Positions 10,815 through 23,900 of a stretch of 64,000 nt of DNA are shown here, in pieces. The notes under the pieces were generated by a model. The model worked only from the letters and a program-made list of their open reading frames with translations, did no database searches and was not told the DNA's origin. How positions within the stretch are numbered: position 1 is the stretch's first letter; every line of letters begins with the position of its first letter. Origin of the DNA: Ulva prolifera (taxonomy: Eukaryota; Chlorophyta; Ulvophyceae; Ulvales; Ulvaceae); contig CM041203.1 of the NCBI GenBank assembly GCA_023078555.1, positions 5,540,538 through 5,604,537 on the forward strand, written 5' to 3'. A program made the translations under genes and the position numbers.

Positions 10815-13220
10815 ATGGTGCACGGTGGGACGTTCGTGCGGCAGTGGCTTGACGTGGAGCAGAGCGCTCCGGCGTTATTGTACCGACAGCGCTACATCAA
10901 GTGCTTCACAGATGGCCATTCTTCGGAGGGCACCTTGAATGTACACCTGGGTAGAGACCGGTCGAAGCATGCGATGAAGCTTAAGGTCGCCCTGACTCGG
11001 ACGGAGTGCTCCTACAGTGTGAGCGATGCAGCAGAATCTGCTGCGAAGCTCCCACTGTCGCGCCTGCAAGGCGCAAGGGTGCGCTCTACACGTGTGCACA
11101 CCTTGCAAAAACACCAACCTACCTTTGCCTGGTGCATTGTGCATGTGTCTGGCATGTGTCCAGTGTGCACTGCCGCGGCGCACATGTACATCCGGACTTT
11201 GACTTGTAAATATTAAGTAGCTATTATAGCTACAGCTATAGTCTCGTCGACGTCGATCGGTAGGCATGCCGTGCGCAAATGCAAAGTGACAGTACAGTAC
11301 ATCTGGAATTACTGATCTGTATGTAACCATCGCCATTGAATTCCCGCAATATGTGAAGAACGTGCGACCTGAAGCTCGTGTAGCTTGTGTCAAAGGGCAT
11401 CTCCGCCACCTGCCGGTGGACTTCGGCCGGAGACGGGGAGCTACAGAGTGCCCTCGTTCGGGTCGTTCGCGGCAGCAACCTCCCGTCCCCCCGCTACGCA
11501 TGCTCAGCCGTCAGACCGCGCGGTTCTAACCTCCCCCCACAGATCCTGCAGGAGCCTGCAGTCACGCAACACTAGATCCGAGATGCGGCGCATGCATCCC
11601 AGCAGGCACCAGTGATACAGGCGGACGAGGTGAGGCTTCGAGGTGGTGGGGGGCTGCACAGCTTCAAGTCCGTCGGCCGTGCATGAGTGCATTGCCTGCC
11701 TGCCTCTGGCTGTTCTGCAGACCATCGCAGCCGAGGTGAACCGGTTCCTTGAGAGTGCCCGGCGCGATTGCCCGGTGCGTGCTCGGGGCCCGGTGCTGTG
11801 CAGGGGTTCACTCCCACAGATATAAACAAACACTTGTAATTTTTGTGTGTACGACTGGCACTGCTCCCGAGCATGTATGTACATGTATACTGCATTGCAG
11901 CCATGCTATCAGTAGATGCGATGCTGACACCTCCACAGGGTGTTGCCGCGCAGTGCGTCTGAGGCAGGTGTACTTGTAGCTTCCTGGAACGGAACATGTG
12001 CCTGCGCTCCGCTCAAGATGCGTGGCAGCTGCACAGACTGTCTCGTCAGTGTTCACACCCCCGGCCACCCTCCACCCTCCAACCCCCGTCTTCTGCTGCC
12101 CGGTTACAACATTTGAGCCTGGGGAGGACGAAGTCCTGCAGGCCTCCGGGCAATGCACGCTTGACGGGCCGCTGGAGCAGCTCAAGGCGGAGCGGCGCCG
12201 CGCTGTGCGCGCAGGGAACTACCAGCAGGCGGATGGGAGGTGGCTCAGCGCGGGGACGCCGCCGCGCAGGAGTGCCCACGTCGAGCTCCTGTCGCACTGC
12301 CGCGGGGAGCTCCACATGCGGCTGCCGTGGCCGACGACGCGCTGGGGCGCCGCGCTGTCCGTGCTGGGTGCTGTGCTGTGGGCTGCTGTCGCCATCGTCG
12401 TGCCGATGCTGCTGGCAGGAGCGGGCGTGGCGGTGCGTCTGGTGGCGGCTCTGAGCCTCGTGCTGGGGGTCGCAGGGGCTGTACTTGCGGCCCGTGCGCT
12501 ATGTGCCGAAAACCAGTGTTACCGCGAAGTCTGCATATCAGCCTGGAATGGGGGGTTCAGCGTGGTCTCTGTGCCGTGGTGGCTTCCGGCGGTCTGGGCC
12601 GTGGCGCTGTGAGGGTGGGAGCCAGGATTCCGGGCGGCGGACGGATCGACACTCGCCCTTTTGGGAGCCGAGGTGCGACACATTCATCATGCATGACACA
12701 CATGCAATGTGGATCACAGAGCTTTGGATACAGCATACGCAGCACTAGTAGTGCGCGGCGGCCACTGGCGGTCGGCGGTCGCGGTCCCCCGGACGGCGGT
12801 CGGCGGTCGCCCGTGCACTGTTGTGACCGCGTCATTAGTAGTACATGCATGCACGCTGGCACTCAGCATGCTGGCACTCACATCAAATGACAGGCATTCG
12901 AATCCGCTGCGCACCATCACACCTGCAAGACACGGGTGCAGGTCAGGGTGGAGGAGGGGAGTGGCGGAGGGCAGACGGCGTCGGTGGCGCTGCACGTCGG
13001 CCGGCGCCGTGCCATGAGCACAACAAGGCAGGTCGCAGCTGCAGTTATGAGGGGCGGAAAGGCGTGGGAGGTGCCGATCGTGGTGCCCCACAGCGGCACG
13101 AACGCGGCTCTGGCGGCGTCCGATGTCTGTGACAAGCTCTGTGTGTCGCCGTGCACATCAATGCCGCCATCTCTGAGGCCTTGCGTGGAGGGGTGTTTCC
13201 TGGGTGCCAGCAGAAGGTGA
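10815..13220 (+). pseudogene. Copy A of the duplicated membrane-protein gene, decayed
   Basis: Paralogue of the gene at 14431-19213. Exon a is intact (10815-11078, 88 codons, donor GTGCGC) and differs from copy B by a two-codon in-frame indel. Exon b starts at 11384 (LVSKGISATC) but hits a stop at about 11573, where copy B reads on. The exon with the PLAVLQTIAAEVNRFLE motif survives at about 11690-11770. The two central exons of copy B (c and d) are absent. Exon e (about 12030-12612) keeps two membrane segments, but has TGA where copy B has a proline codon in ALALPGW. Exon f (from about 12943) has a two-base insertion after DKLCV that changes the frame. Four independent lesions argue for a pseudogene, although a shortened product from exon e cannot be excluded. 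Confidence 0.7.
12740..12830 (+). repeat. Short GC-rich tandem repeat
   Basis: Several imperfect copies of a ggcggtcggcggtcgc-type unit follow each other in the intron between exons e and f of copy A. Copy B lacks the array. Confidence 0.6.
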
Positions 13221-13229
13221 CCCGGTGAC

Positions 13230-13649
13230 TCGGCCGGAATTTGTGTGGCTACAGCAGCTTAGCGATGAAGGTTTGGATCCAGGTCCAGCTGCCGCATAGT
13301 GGAGTACCACTGGTTGTAAAGTATATTTAGAATTACTGAGCCGTATCCTGAAGAGGACGTCGGTAGTGGTGATGAGTGAGCTGAATTGTGACAGGAGAGT
13401 AGAACAGCACAGGCATACAGCAGACATATGGATGTCTGCCAAACCAGCTTCCGCAGACATGGCCGTACTGTTGGAGCAGCGGGTGTGGGTCACATGAATC
13501 AGCTACATGTAGCTGATACAGGCTGGCATAGATGCCAGAGTCACAGCGTCATATGTGGTCCTGTGAATTCGGAGTTGCCAATGTCCAACAGGATACGGCT
13601 CAGTAAATTCAAATTTACTTCACTTTACAGATCTAGTTGTGGGCATTGA
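13230..13649. other. Spacer between duplicated units
   Basis: No gene seen. This sequence separates the end of copy A from the start of the copy B flank and has no obvious counterpart in the other unit. Confidence 0.5.
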
Positions 13650-14430
13650 GAATGATGCATGCGCGTCTGAAGCACCATTCATGTGCCCATGCTGTACAGC
13701 ATCTTGCTGTGTGAACAGTGGCTTGTGTGCATGCCGAAGGTGCCTTCGACTGCGGACGTGTACATTACAACCTTGGCTCCGCGTCTGTGTGCTACAGCTG
13801 TGAAGCTGCTTGAAGCTCTCTCCATGCAAAGGACACATGGCTGTCTCACACCGCGCGCAGTGGTACAGCAGAATCAGCCTCGGGGACATACGTCGACGAA
13901 TACAGCACAGGCAGACTCCAAAATACCTGCAGGCTGCATAGCATTGCCAACTTGTAGCTCCAGTTGTAATCGCGTCCGATGCGAACGGACAGCATCTTGA
14001 GCTGGAAGGGCGCCGGAAAGCTGTGTGAAAGCGCTCAGAGCAAGGAAGGACTCTTAAACTAGAACGACCGGGGAAAAGTATGTTGGGAAACATATACTCG
14101 ATACGAACTGGCTAGACTTATAGAGAACGCTTGGTAGGAGTCATAAATCCGATCCACACTCGATCTCGGGGGCATCGTTCTTGGCAGCCTCACAGCGACG
14201 CCGGGCAGCATCGATACCCCATAGACACATTTTTAAGAACCAGTGACTGTGTCACCTCTCAGGTGCGATGCTTCAAAATGGAGGTAGGCGTGTACTGCAG
14301 CTGCGCGTCCATGTACAACTTGACCGACAGGTGGTCCACAGATACAGACATGTGGGTCTTTTAGGTCTCAGAGAGCCAATCAGGAATTTATCTTGGCATT
14401 CACGTAGCTGTATGGCCGGCTAGCCTAGCG
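13650..14430 (+). repeat. Upstream part of tandem duplication, copy B
   Basis: Counterpart of 10021-10814: the same order of recognisable blocks (atgccgaaggtgccttcgac, then cagaatcagcctcgg, then ggtctcagagagccaat) ending at the start codon at 14431. Presumably the promoter and 5' leader of the copy B gene. Confidence 0.8.
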
Positions 14431-17400
14431 ATGGTGCACGTTGGGCCGTTCGCTCGGCCGTGGCGTGACGTGGAGCAGAGCGCTCCCGCGGTCTTGTACC
14501 GGCAGCGCCACGTAAAATGCTTCACAGATGGCCACTCTTCGGAGCGCTCCTTGAATATACACCTGGGTAGAGACCGGTCGAAGCATGCGATGAAGGTCAC
14601 CCTGACTCGGACGGAGTGCTCCTACAGTGTGAGCGATGCAGCAGAACCTGCGGCGAAGCTGCCGCTTTCACGGCTGCATGGCGCAAGGGTGCGTCTACTC
14701 GCCTCCAAAGCAGATCGCGACAACGGACAGTATCATTAATCTAGGGCACCATGCATTTATCTGGCATGTGCGCAATCTGCACTGCCGCGGCGGACATGTG
14801 TATCCAGACTTGATGTATTGGTCTTGTCGGCATGGATCCATGGATGGGAAGCCATGGCTTTGCAAATGCGTGCTAGCTGCAGTCAAGTATGTATTGATGG
14901 ACACAATACTGGCGCTTGTGTAGGTTGTGACAAACGGCATCTCCGCCACCCCCGTGTCAACCCCAGCCGGTTGTGGCCAGCTACAGAGTGCCCTCGTCCT
15001 TGTCGTGTCCGGGCGCGACCTCCCGCCCCCCCGCTACGCGTACACAGCCGTCAGACCGCGCGGCTCTCCCTCGAATGCAGCCCCGCAGGCAGATTCCACG
15101 GGAGACTGCAATCGATATCGCGCACCACTAGATCCGAGATGCGGTGCATCTATTGCGGGCACCAGTGTGCTTGCTTGTCTTGATTCTGACAGAGGACATG
15201 AGACCCCGAGTGGGGCTGCGGAGCTTGCGGAATCTCCCGACTGCAGCATGCACGGCAGTTCCGCTGCCGCGGGGGACACGACGGAAGTGATCCTTTACAC
15301 GGCACTGCAGCCACTATCGCCAGCGGCAGCTGCCCGTGCGGATGGCCGCAGCACCGCGCAGGCTTCGCGGCACACTGCAAGCACGCCGTTATTCATCCGA
15401 GCGCAGCCGCATGCAGAAACTCCGCCAGCGTGCGCTGCAATCAGTGATACTCCGGCCCGGCACGGCTGCATCCCGAGCCTGCCTCTGGCTGTTCTGGAGT
15501 ACATTGCAGCCGAAGTCAACCGCTTCCTTGAGCATACCCGGGGCGAGGGCTCAGTACAGGTCCGTGTTGAGGGAGCATGGCCATGGCCAGCGCCAGCTGC
15601 GGTCTTGTGTGTGTAGCAGATTCATCCTTACAGCTGTGGTCTGAAGTACGGAGTATTGGATGTTTGTGCACGTGTATCGTCGTGATTCAGATCTGCTGCC
15701 GTGACAGGTAGTGGCTGCAGGTCGAGAATGATCTTCTCGTTGAACTGGAGGACGCCCCCGTCGAGCAGACCGACTTGCTTGATCAAAGTCTACCGACTCA
15801 CAGTCACGGTGCTCCCGACAGCGAGAAGGATGTGCTCCTGTCCTCCTCCCAGCTTTCAAACACCAGCCCACAACCGCAGCCTCAGTCCCACGCATATCGA
15901 CCCCGCGGCTTCCTCGAACTGGTGAGCCAGGAAAATTCTTCTCCATATGATCCTCTGATGGACTGCGAGCCCAGTTCCACCGCTTCTGCCTCGGGCGTGC
16001 CCCAGCTGCAGGTCGATGTGCACACAACATCGCCTCCGAGTCAGGTGTTTGCTGGCGTCAGGCCCATCTGCAGGCCGTGGCGTAGCACGCCGCTGCAGCC
16101 ACTCGCCGGGTCCCCTGTCACCCTTAAGCGATTCGGCAGTGCCGGCCTGGAAATCAAGGTCGCCGGTCCGGGGCTCCTCTCGATTGCCGGTGTGATGCTG
16201 TTTCCTTCACTCCAGGGTGCGTTCAATATGATGATTATGCTGGGAATCGCAGTGGTAACGACCATCATTGAGCTGGTACGAGGTGCTTCAACGTCACACA
16301 AGACGCACTGTGATGAAGGGTCTGGTGGCATTGCTGGCGTGGGGGGTGCCTCGTATATATATGCTCCAGGGCCGGCTGAGCAGGCGTTTGCAGAGGGCGA
16401 CTGCGGGGGTGGTGGTGGGGGTTCGTCGGCCTTCGAACCAACCATGTCAATTGGCTTCTTCGCATCGATCTTTGGTGCGCAGCTGATGATTGCTCTGTTT
16501 CTCCGGCCCTGGCTGCCATGGCTGCGCCTGAGCCTGGATGGGTCGCGGTGTGCCCTGCACCGGCACAGCACCGATCAGCTGCCTCTGTTTACGAGGCTGC
16601 TACACCGCATCGGAGCTATACCGAAGCGAGATCAGCTCCTCGAGCTCGGGCCCGTCCTCGCCGCAAAGGTATGGCATTCTCAAGTCAACTTTGTCCTGAC
16701 ACAGGCATGGATTTGACACAAGAGACATGCTCGATGCAGGTACTGCCGCTGGGCGCCCTGATCAGAACTATGACTGTCATAGCTATGGCTTGTTGTAATA
16801 CGAACCTGTGTCCGGTGGCCTCGCAGCATGGTATTGGCTGCCATTCAAAAATTAGACCCAAAGACCCGGAATCGTGGCACGTGGTGTCGGACCCGATGAC
16901 CCGAAAGTGCTGCAGAAGCAGATATCTCACATATTACAAAGCATACGGTAACTGAGTGGATGTGCAGGTGTGTGCGGTGTCTCTACCCCTGGATACACGC
17001 ATGTGTGCCCAGCGCTGCCTTGAGCTGCATACGCGCTCCCACACCCACCGCATCCTCCTCGGCCACCCCCGCACCCGCTGGCTGCGCAGTTTTCATTTTA
17101 GCCAGACCCTGCACAGCATGGTGCTGAGTCAGCATGTGGAGACCATCGTGGCCACGATCAACCGGTACGTCAGTATCACCGCACACTCAGGGGATGCAGA
17201 ACAGGATGCCGACTGCGATGACGGTGTGCGTGTGGACGACGGCTCCGCGCACCGCCTGCAGCGCCTGAACTTGTCAGAGTCACGAGCGTTTGCGGCATAT
17301 CTACAACAGATTCCGCAGGCGACCCCGGGCACCATCGTATGTCACGATTGCGAGGCTGAAATGACAACATGCATGGTGCCCATGCATGAGCACATGCACA

Positions 17401-19213
17401 AGAAAGCGGCACAGAGGCAGAGGGCCGTTGCGGGCGACGGGCGCCTGGGCGCAAAAGGGAAAGCATTGATCCACGCATCACGGTCACGATCTGAGGAATC
17501 AGCATCGGTGCGACATCCGCGGAAGACGTGCATGTTCTGGAATCGCATCTGTGACGGATTTTAGACTTTGCAGTAATTTGAGATCTGAGCATTCCTCATC
17601 AGTCACTTTCACAGCACGCCCACTGTAAATGTACGACATGCATCATGTACAGCGCGGTGCGCTGTGGCGCTACCATACGTGCGTGGCGGCATGCATGCAT
17701 GTGTTGAATTCAAGTAAAGCTTACAAATGGATGCATGCCACGTGTGCATGTGCCCGGAATCTACTGGTACCTGTAGTGCTGAATTGCAGCCGTATGCATG
17801 GTCAAGCGGCTGAGGCTCCACGTGCACACGCTGCTGCGATCTTGATCGTGGTGGATGAACGCCGAGGCGGAAGTGCTTGCAGGAAGATGCAGTGGAAAGC
17901 AAGGTCGACGTTGCACTCGTCTCCGCATCCGCTGCGGCCGCGGGGACTCTGCCGTCAGTATTCACACCCCTGGTCGGCATGCCCCCTGCACCCCGGGGCT
18001 TCATCTGCTGCCCCCTCCCGAAATTTGAGCCCGGCGAAGACGAAGAGCTGCAGGCATCCGGGGAGTTTGCGCTCGGACGGCCGCTGGAGCAGCTCAAGGC
18101 GGAGCAGCGCCGCGCCGTGCGGGCGGTAAATTTCCAGCAGGGGGATAGGAGGTGGCTCAGCCCGGGAGCGCCGCCGCGCGGGAGTGCCCACGTCGAGCTC
18201 CTGTCGCGCCGCCGCGGGGAGCTCCACATGCGCCTGCCGTGGCCGACGACGCGCTGGGGCGGCGCGCTGTCCGTGCTGGGTGCTGCGCTGTGGGCTGCCG
18301 TCGCCATCGTGGTGCCGATGGTGGTGGCGGCAGCGGGGGCGCCTGTGCGGCTGGTGGCGGCTCTGGACCCCGTGCTGGGGATAGGAGGGGCCATTCTCGC
18401 GGCGCGCGCACTGATTGCGGAGCGCCAGTGTCACCGCGAGGTTTGCGTTTCCGCACAAACCGGGAGGTTCAGCGTGCTGTGTGTGCCGTGGTGGCTTCCA
18501 GCAGCCTGGGCCTGCCGAGCATTGGCCCTGCCAGGGTGGAAGCAAAGCTCTCGAGCGGCGGTTGGAACAATAGAAGACCTCCTGGGAGCCGAGGTGAGAC
18601 GTCTTATCGAATGCATGATGTGCATGCATACAGTGCAGTGCCCTCTGGCCACGTGCTGAAGTGGGCAGCATGCCTCGCACCGCTCTGACCATCATGGTGC
18701 GATTGCTAGCAGCACTTCTGCACACATATGCTTGCTCTGCCGTGACCCGCTTTCTAATCGGGGACCTTAATGTGGAGTAACTCTCATAGCTCTGCATGTG
18801 TCGGTGGCTGTCACATGATGGTTCGGGTGCAGGTCAGAGTGGAGGAGGGCACGGACGGAGGGCAGACTGCGTCGGTGGTGCTGCACGTTGACCGTCGCAG
18901 CAGACACAATTGCAGGCCATCTGTGGCCACGTTGTGTCGCGGCCTGAGCATACGAAGGCAAGCAGCAAGTGCCGACCACACGCGGGAGGTGCCCATCGTG
19001 CTGTCCCACGCCGGCGCCAACGAGGCCCTGGCGTCGTTTGATGTCCGCGACAAGCTCTGCGTTGCGGCTCACATCAACGCCGCCATCACAGAGGCCTTGC
19101 ACCTGGGGGCGCTTCCTGGGGGTCAACCCGGGGCATTGCAACCGTGGCAGGTTGACATTGACGAGCTTGAAACGGAAATGTCAGTGAGCTCGAGCAGTAG
19201 TGGACTCAAGTGA
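14431..19213 (+). CDS. Unrecognised multi-pass membrane protein, six exons (copy B, intact)
   Basis: I join six phase-0 exons: 14431-14688, 14924-15559, 15721-16668, 16968-17336, 17883-18593 and 18833-19213, giving about 1,100 residues. Donors are GTGCGT, GTCCGT, GTATGG, GTATGT and GTGAGA, and every acceptor ends in AG. The first exon has a conserved block, LYRQRHVKCFTDGHSSE. Exon 2 carries LPLAVLEYIAAEVNRFLE. Hydrophobic segments fall near residues 449-483 (LLSIAGVMLF..MMIMLGIAVVTTII), 540-560 (SIGFFASIFGAQLMIALFL), 864-885 (LSVLGAALWAAVAIVVPMVV) and 892-913. A Gly-run (GGGGGG) and a serine-rich C-terminus (SVSSSSSGLK) are odd features. Exon a is as conserved between the copies as its flanks would not predict, which supports coding. 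No known family recognised; an integral membrane role is inferred from hydrophobicity alone. Confidence 0.65.
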
Positions 19214-19796
19214 TGAAGCTGAAGCATGTTGCATTTGGCAATGGGCTGTGTAGCTGCAGCTACTAGTACGCTGACACATACACCGAATGCACCACCTGAA
19301 CGGCAGGTATGCATGATGCCGGAAGGGCCATAGACTTTACGCAGCTGCGCCGTTGTGTATATATCGATTTAACTCCGAACGTTCGGCAGGGACCCTCGAC
19401 AGACGCCGCGTTGCAGGTGCACATGCAACATCGAGCCACTAGCTCCAGCATCGCGAGATCAGGGGCTGCCTTGTAGCTGTTGGGGCTGTCCTGTAGCTAG
19501 TAAATTTAAAGCGGCTGCCCTGGCCGGACGGCATGTGGGTGAATCTCTGTGATATACTCGATTGATGCAGTCGTGCTGGATCAGAAGGAACATGTGGGCG
19601 GCCAGGGTGCCAACGCTCGGGACTGGCACAGGAACCGGGCTAATAGTAGCTGATGCAGCGTGAGGCTCAGCGGGCTGGCCAGCCTAGACAACGGCGCACG
19701 AATGGTGCTGGAAGTGCTGGCTGACCAACTGGTGTGCACGCGGCAACTGCACTGTTGTACTTGATGGTGGCGTCGGCATGTATACGTATATGTGTG

Positions 19797-19850
19797 TTAC
19801 AAAGACATATGCGGCGAGGCGGGCAGCATCGCGAAAGAAGCAAACAGATT
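19797..19850 (+). repeat. R2 (SINE-like) element, partial
   Basis: Recognised by the R2 head: ttacaaagacatatgcgg followed by cgaggcgggcagcatcgcg and aaagaagcaa. Same unit as at 20519, 48331 and 49905. Confidence 0.7.
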
Positions 19851-20198
19851 AATTTCAAGCCCAGACAGCTACGCAACACACACAGAACTCAGCGCGCGCC
19901 CCAAAACGGCGTCGCACACAGAACCTCAGACCGCTACACACCCACACACGCACAAGTACCGTATGTGACAATCACGCACCGCCCCACGCACAGCACCCCA
20001 CACCACAACGCCTGCCCCACCACAGCAGGTGTGTAGACAAACTGCACAGCGTCTAGGATCACCCAGGCTAACTGCAGATTTTACGTAAAACATGCACGCA
20101 CAGAGCCGGAGAGGTAGGTGTAAGGGCAGATTCTGCGCTTGCGACTTGAAGAGGGCCCTCATGTGTATACGTGTGACCATTTGTGCAGGCGCACATAC

Positions 20199-20297
20199 AG
20201 TGCTACCCCGTCCTAGCGCCATGAATGAGTCAACCGGTTTGCGAATGGAATCCTAGGACCGGTAGCATCCCCGGCATCCCTTGTAAATGCACACAAG
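20199..20297 (+). repeat. R3 dispersed repeat, diverged copy
   Basis: Shares gtcctagcgccatgaatg, then a middle tttgcgaatgg..tccta and a tail cccttgtaaatgcacaca with 25877-25983 and 26857-26957, in the same orientation. Confidence 0.6.
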
Positions 20298-20439
20298 ATT
20301 CGGAGAGACATCAACATAGCAGCAAGCGCTTGCTAGCGCCCGCACAATGATTGCACAAAGAACAACAGGAGCCGCCAACTGCATGCAGCCCCGATTCCCA
20401 CCAACACTGTCCATGGTGGGGGACCTAAGGCATGCATGA

Positions 20440-20650
20440 GACCGCGTCGGTAGTTGGTCACAAAGTCAATGGTGGCTACGGGGGGCAGCACCATGAAACC
20501 GGCAGCACCGCGAAACAGTGTTACAAGGATAAATGCGGCGAGGCGGGCAGCACCGCGAAAGAAGCAAGCAGATCAAGTGCAAACACAGACACTCACGCCG
20601 GCGGGTAGCACCGCGAAACAGTGTGGGGCCCACGACCAGGGCAGGAACAC
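20440..20650 (+). repeat. R2 elements, nested or tandem copies
   Basis: Repeated R2 cores, ggcagcaccgcgaaac and ggcagcaccgcgaaagaag, occur at about 20505, 20545 and 20605. One full head, gttacaaggataaatgcgg, starts near 20519. The arrangement suggests an R2 copy inserted in or next to another. Confidence 0.7.
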
Positions 20651-20920
20651 GTCCCCCGGGGTTGGCCAACCCAGTACAACGCACCCAAGCCACAACCAGC
20701 ACAAGCAGAACACGAAGTTCACACACCGGCGTACTAAAACACCAGAGCATTATCCTTATACACTGCAGAACATCGAGTGTCAGTGACTACAGTCCATATC
20801 TCGCCTTCTGTACATATGCACTGAAAGAAAGCAGTCGAATGCGCCAGCTGTCTCGCAACACATCATACTCCGGACCAAGAATCGGCACTGGTTTGTGGTA
20901 AAAATCTGTTATCTTCTGCT

Positions 20921-23900
20921 ATGGGCATCGCTGTAGGTCAAGCGGATTGCCTTGAGCTGCGTCTAAGTGAAGCAGCAACTTCGATCCTGTGCGGGCCGAG
21001 CACGCTGAGCATCCCTGCAGCAGTAGCGCTTCGAAGCAAGTTGATTTCAGATCTGCGTGAGCAGCGAGATGGGGACGTTCTCCTTCCTCTGCCGTTGGGG
21101 AAGGGAGACGCAGAAGCTTGGCTGCAGTTCGCCACCGGAGAGAGCGACGCGCGACACATTGCAGGGGCAGCACATGGCCACGACGCCCTGAATGGGTGTC
21201 TGACAGACAGTCAAGTCGAATTGGGATCTTCTGGTGTCATCGAAGAAGTTGACCTGCTCTGCCGTGCGCTGAAGGTGCGATGGGCGGTGCATACCGGAGC
21301 AATGACTGGCGGAGCACAGCTTCAGAATCGCACACCACTTGACGAACCGATAGCCTGCTATCAGTGTATGGCTGGAATCGGAACGGGAGTGTTGTCACCT
21401 GGCCACAAGGCACTCCGCAAATTGTATGCTTTGGCATCAATTGATGTATGTTGCAACGACCTGTACACCAGAATCCCCCGCAGCAATCATTGCTACGAAT
21501 GACTATTTGGTCATGGCATTCAGTTTCAAGTGACATTATGCCATGCACCAGAGCTTGATCGACTTTCGCCCCATCCACTGTTCAGCCACCCAACTCGGCT
21601 AATCAGAGTCGTCCTTGCACCTCTGCAGAAATATCAACGACCTGACTTGCTTGGGAGAAGGTTGTGTCTGGTGATGATACACGAGTGCTAGTCGATTTAC
21701 AGCCCTTCCTCCTGGGCGATTTCATGCATTGGTCCATGCGGTTGGTGCACAGTTCTGTTGCTGCACGGAAGCAGCCATTGTCACAGAGTAGTGTTGGCTC
21801 GCTTTGCAGCATTTCCAGCGCTGCCACCCAGCAATTAGACCTGAATATTCGGAAATATGGCGTATGATCAGGCCGGACGACTCAACAGCCATTGTCACAG
21901 AGCACAGGCATGCAGGCCGCCGACTTCCTACAGGACCACCAGACGATGGCTGCTGTGATGGACAGGTGCGGCGCCGCGGTCGTCGGGCCGGACCTCGACG
22001 CAGCGCCGACTGACATCGAGCACGCTGCGGCTCGCAAGGTGCGGCACCACGTGACGATGCCTCACGCATGGGCCCGAGCTGCCATGCCTTGAGGTTGTAC
22101 CAAGCTGCCTTGTGGACAGCTTCCTCTATTGCTTGCACTGCTTGATAGATATTGATGGCATCAGTCGCTTCGCATCTGGCGTCTCGTCGAGGAAGTAGCG
22201 AGTTGTGTGTGCTGCAGTGGGCCGCTGAACCAGCCCCCCGCCTGAACCCCGATTACCCTGTCTGCGACATCACAGAAAAACATCACAATTTTTGGAGGTT
22301 CCTACCCTGAAAACCCCAAGTTGCCGGGGCCCCGGGCTGGCGTTCGGGGTGTGTGCCGGTCTGTGTTGGCGGTGGCGCACGTGTGCCCCTGCTTGTGTCC
22401 TGTAGTGCTACCTGCCTCTTTTAACCTGAACATCCTCGGCAACGAACTTGAGGTGCTCTGCAGATCGTGGAGTCCATGCCACAGGACATGGTTCTCCGGA
22501 TGCTGCACGCAATCAACCGTCGCATCAACCCCCGCCCTCCCCGCCACCCCGCGCAGCGGCAGATCCACATCGCCCGCCTGCTGCAGCTGCTGCCCCCAGG
22601 CTTCCACCCCGCCGTCATCCTCGCATGCTGCATGCTCCTGGACGATGACCGTGGATGCCGTATCTATGCGTACATATACGGCGGTGCCGTCGCAGGCGGC
22701 CCCGGGCTCAGACGGCTCACATCCCAGATGCTTCAGGCGGCGGCCCCTCTGGCCACGGAGGGCCTCGACGGGACAAATGCATGGCCGCAGGACAGCGCGG
22801 ATGATCCTGACCCTGGCAAGATACCCGCGAAGCAAGGGGCGCGTAGCCACGAGGAACCAGGGCAGAGCGCGCAGAGTTCCCCAGTCACACACACGCCCAC
22901 ACATGAACTGCCGCAACCTGCCGAAGGTGCAGCACCGCATCCTCTCGGCTGCGAGTGGCCGTGGCGCTCCCGACTGCCAGGCGGCAGCCTCACCAAGCTG
23001 ATCCTTGACCTGCCGAATGAGGTTGCATCGCGGAGCTGCTCCGAGCAGGAAGCGCCGCAGACGTGCCACATGCGTGCGCTCGCGCAGCTGCGCACGCTGC
23101 GCGCGCTGAGCCTCACCGCTCCAGACGTCAACGTCCTTCGCGTCCCGGCGTGCACCGCAGCGCTGCACAGCCTCCCGGACCTGCAGCAGCTCGGCATCTG
23201 CATCAACCGAGCTGCCGGCCATGAGCTTCACACGCAGGAGCTGCTGTCCGGCGTCTGCGCGATGACACGGCTCGCCTCGTTGCGCCTGCATGGCTGTTTC
23301 ATCCCTGGCAGATCGCACACCTGCAGCGCGAGTGCGCAGCGGTCGATGTCGGAGCTCCTGGAGCTGCCCCGGCTGACCTCCATCACACTGGGGCAACAGG
23401 ACCTTGTCTGGGCGTACTGCAAGGCGCTGTTCGACACGCTGCCTCAGATGCGGCAGGTTCGAGAGATCCGCGTCGAGGTGGACCTGAGCCATGAAGAATC
23501 GTTTCCGGACCGGATGATGTGGGCACTCGCATCCGCAACCCAGCTCACAGCGCTGCAGCGACTGTATGTCTTCGGGTTTGAGCTTGGGATGAACACATTC
23601 GGACGGAGACGTCGCGGCGACCAAGAAGTGGCTGGCTTTCACAGGCACCTGCGGGAGGCGAACCCGGGGCTACTGGGGCGCTTGACTCAGCTACCGCTGG
23701 CAAGCTGCTGCATTGGAGAGGATCAGGCGGGGGCGCTCGCAGCTCTGCTTGCAGATCTGCCGGCCCTCGAGGCGCTGGACCTCGTGTGCAACCCCCTGGG
23801 CGATGATGGGATGCTCGCTGTGGCGGCCGTGCTGCCGCGCCTGACGCGGCTCACGTGTGTACATCTTGGTGGGCACACGGTTTCAGACGTCGGCATGTTT

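Larger units (their letters stand above)
19214..20920. other. Repeat-rich intergenic region
   Basis: No gene seen. It contains R2 copies at about 19797-19850 and 20440-20650 and one R3 copy at about 20199-20297. Confidence 0.6.

Noticed and set aside
21664-21867. Plus-strand frame through the R1 element, which would read on in frame across the target duplication
   Set aside because: It lies in intron 1 of the SKP1-like/LRR gene, and splicing within the duplicated sequence does not keep the frame.
22302-23648. 448-residue minus-strand frame
   Set aside because: Shadow of the LRR exon on the plus strand; it shows no domain character and ends arbitrarily.
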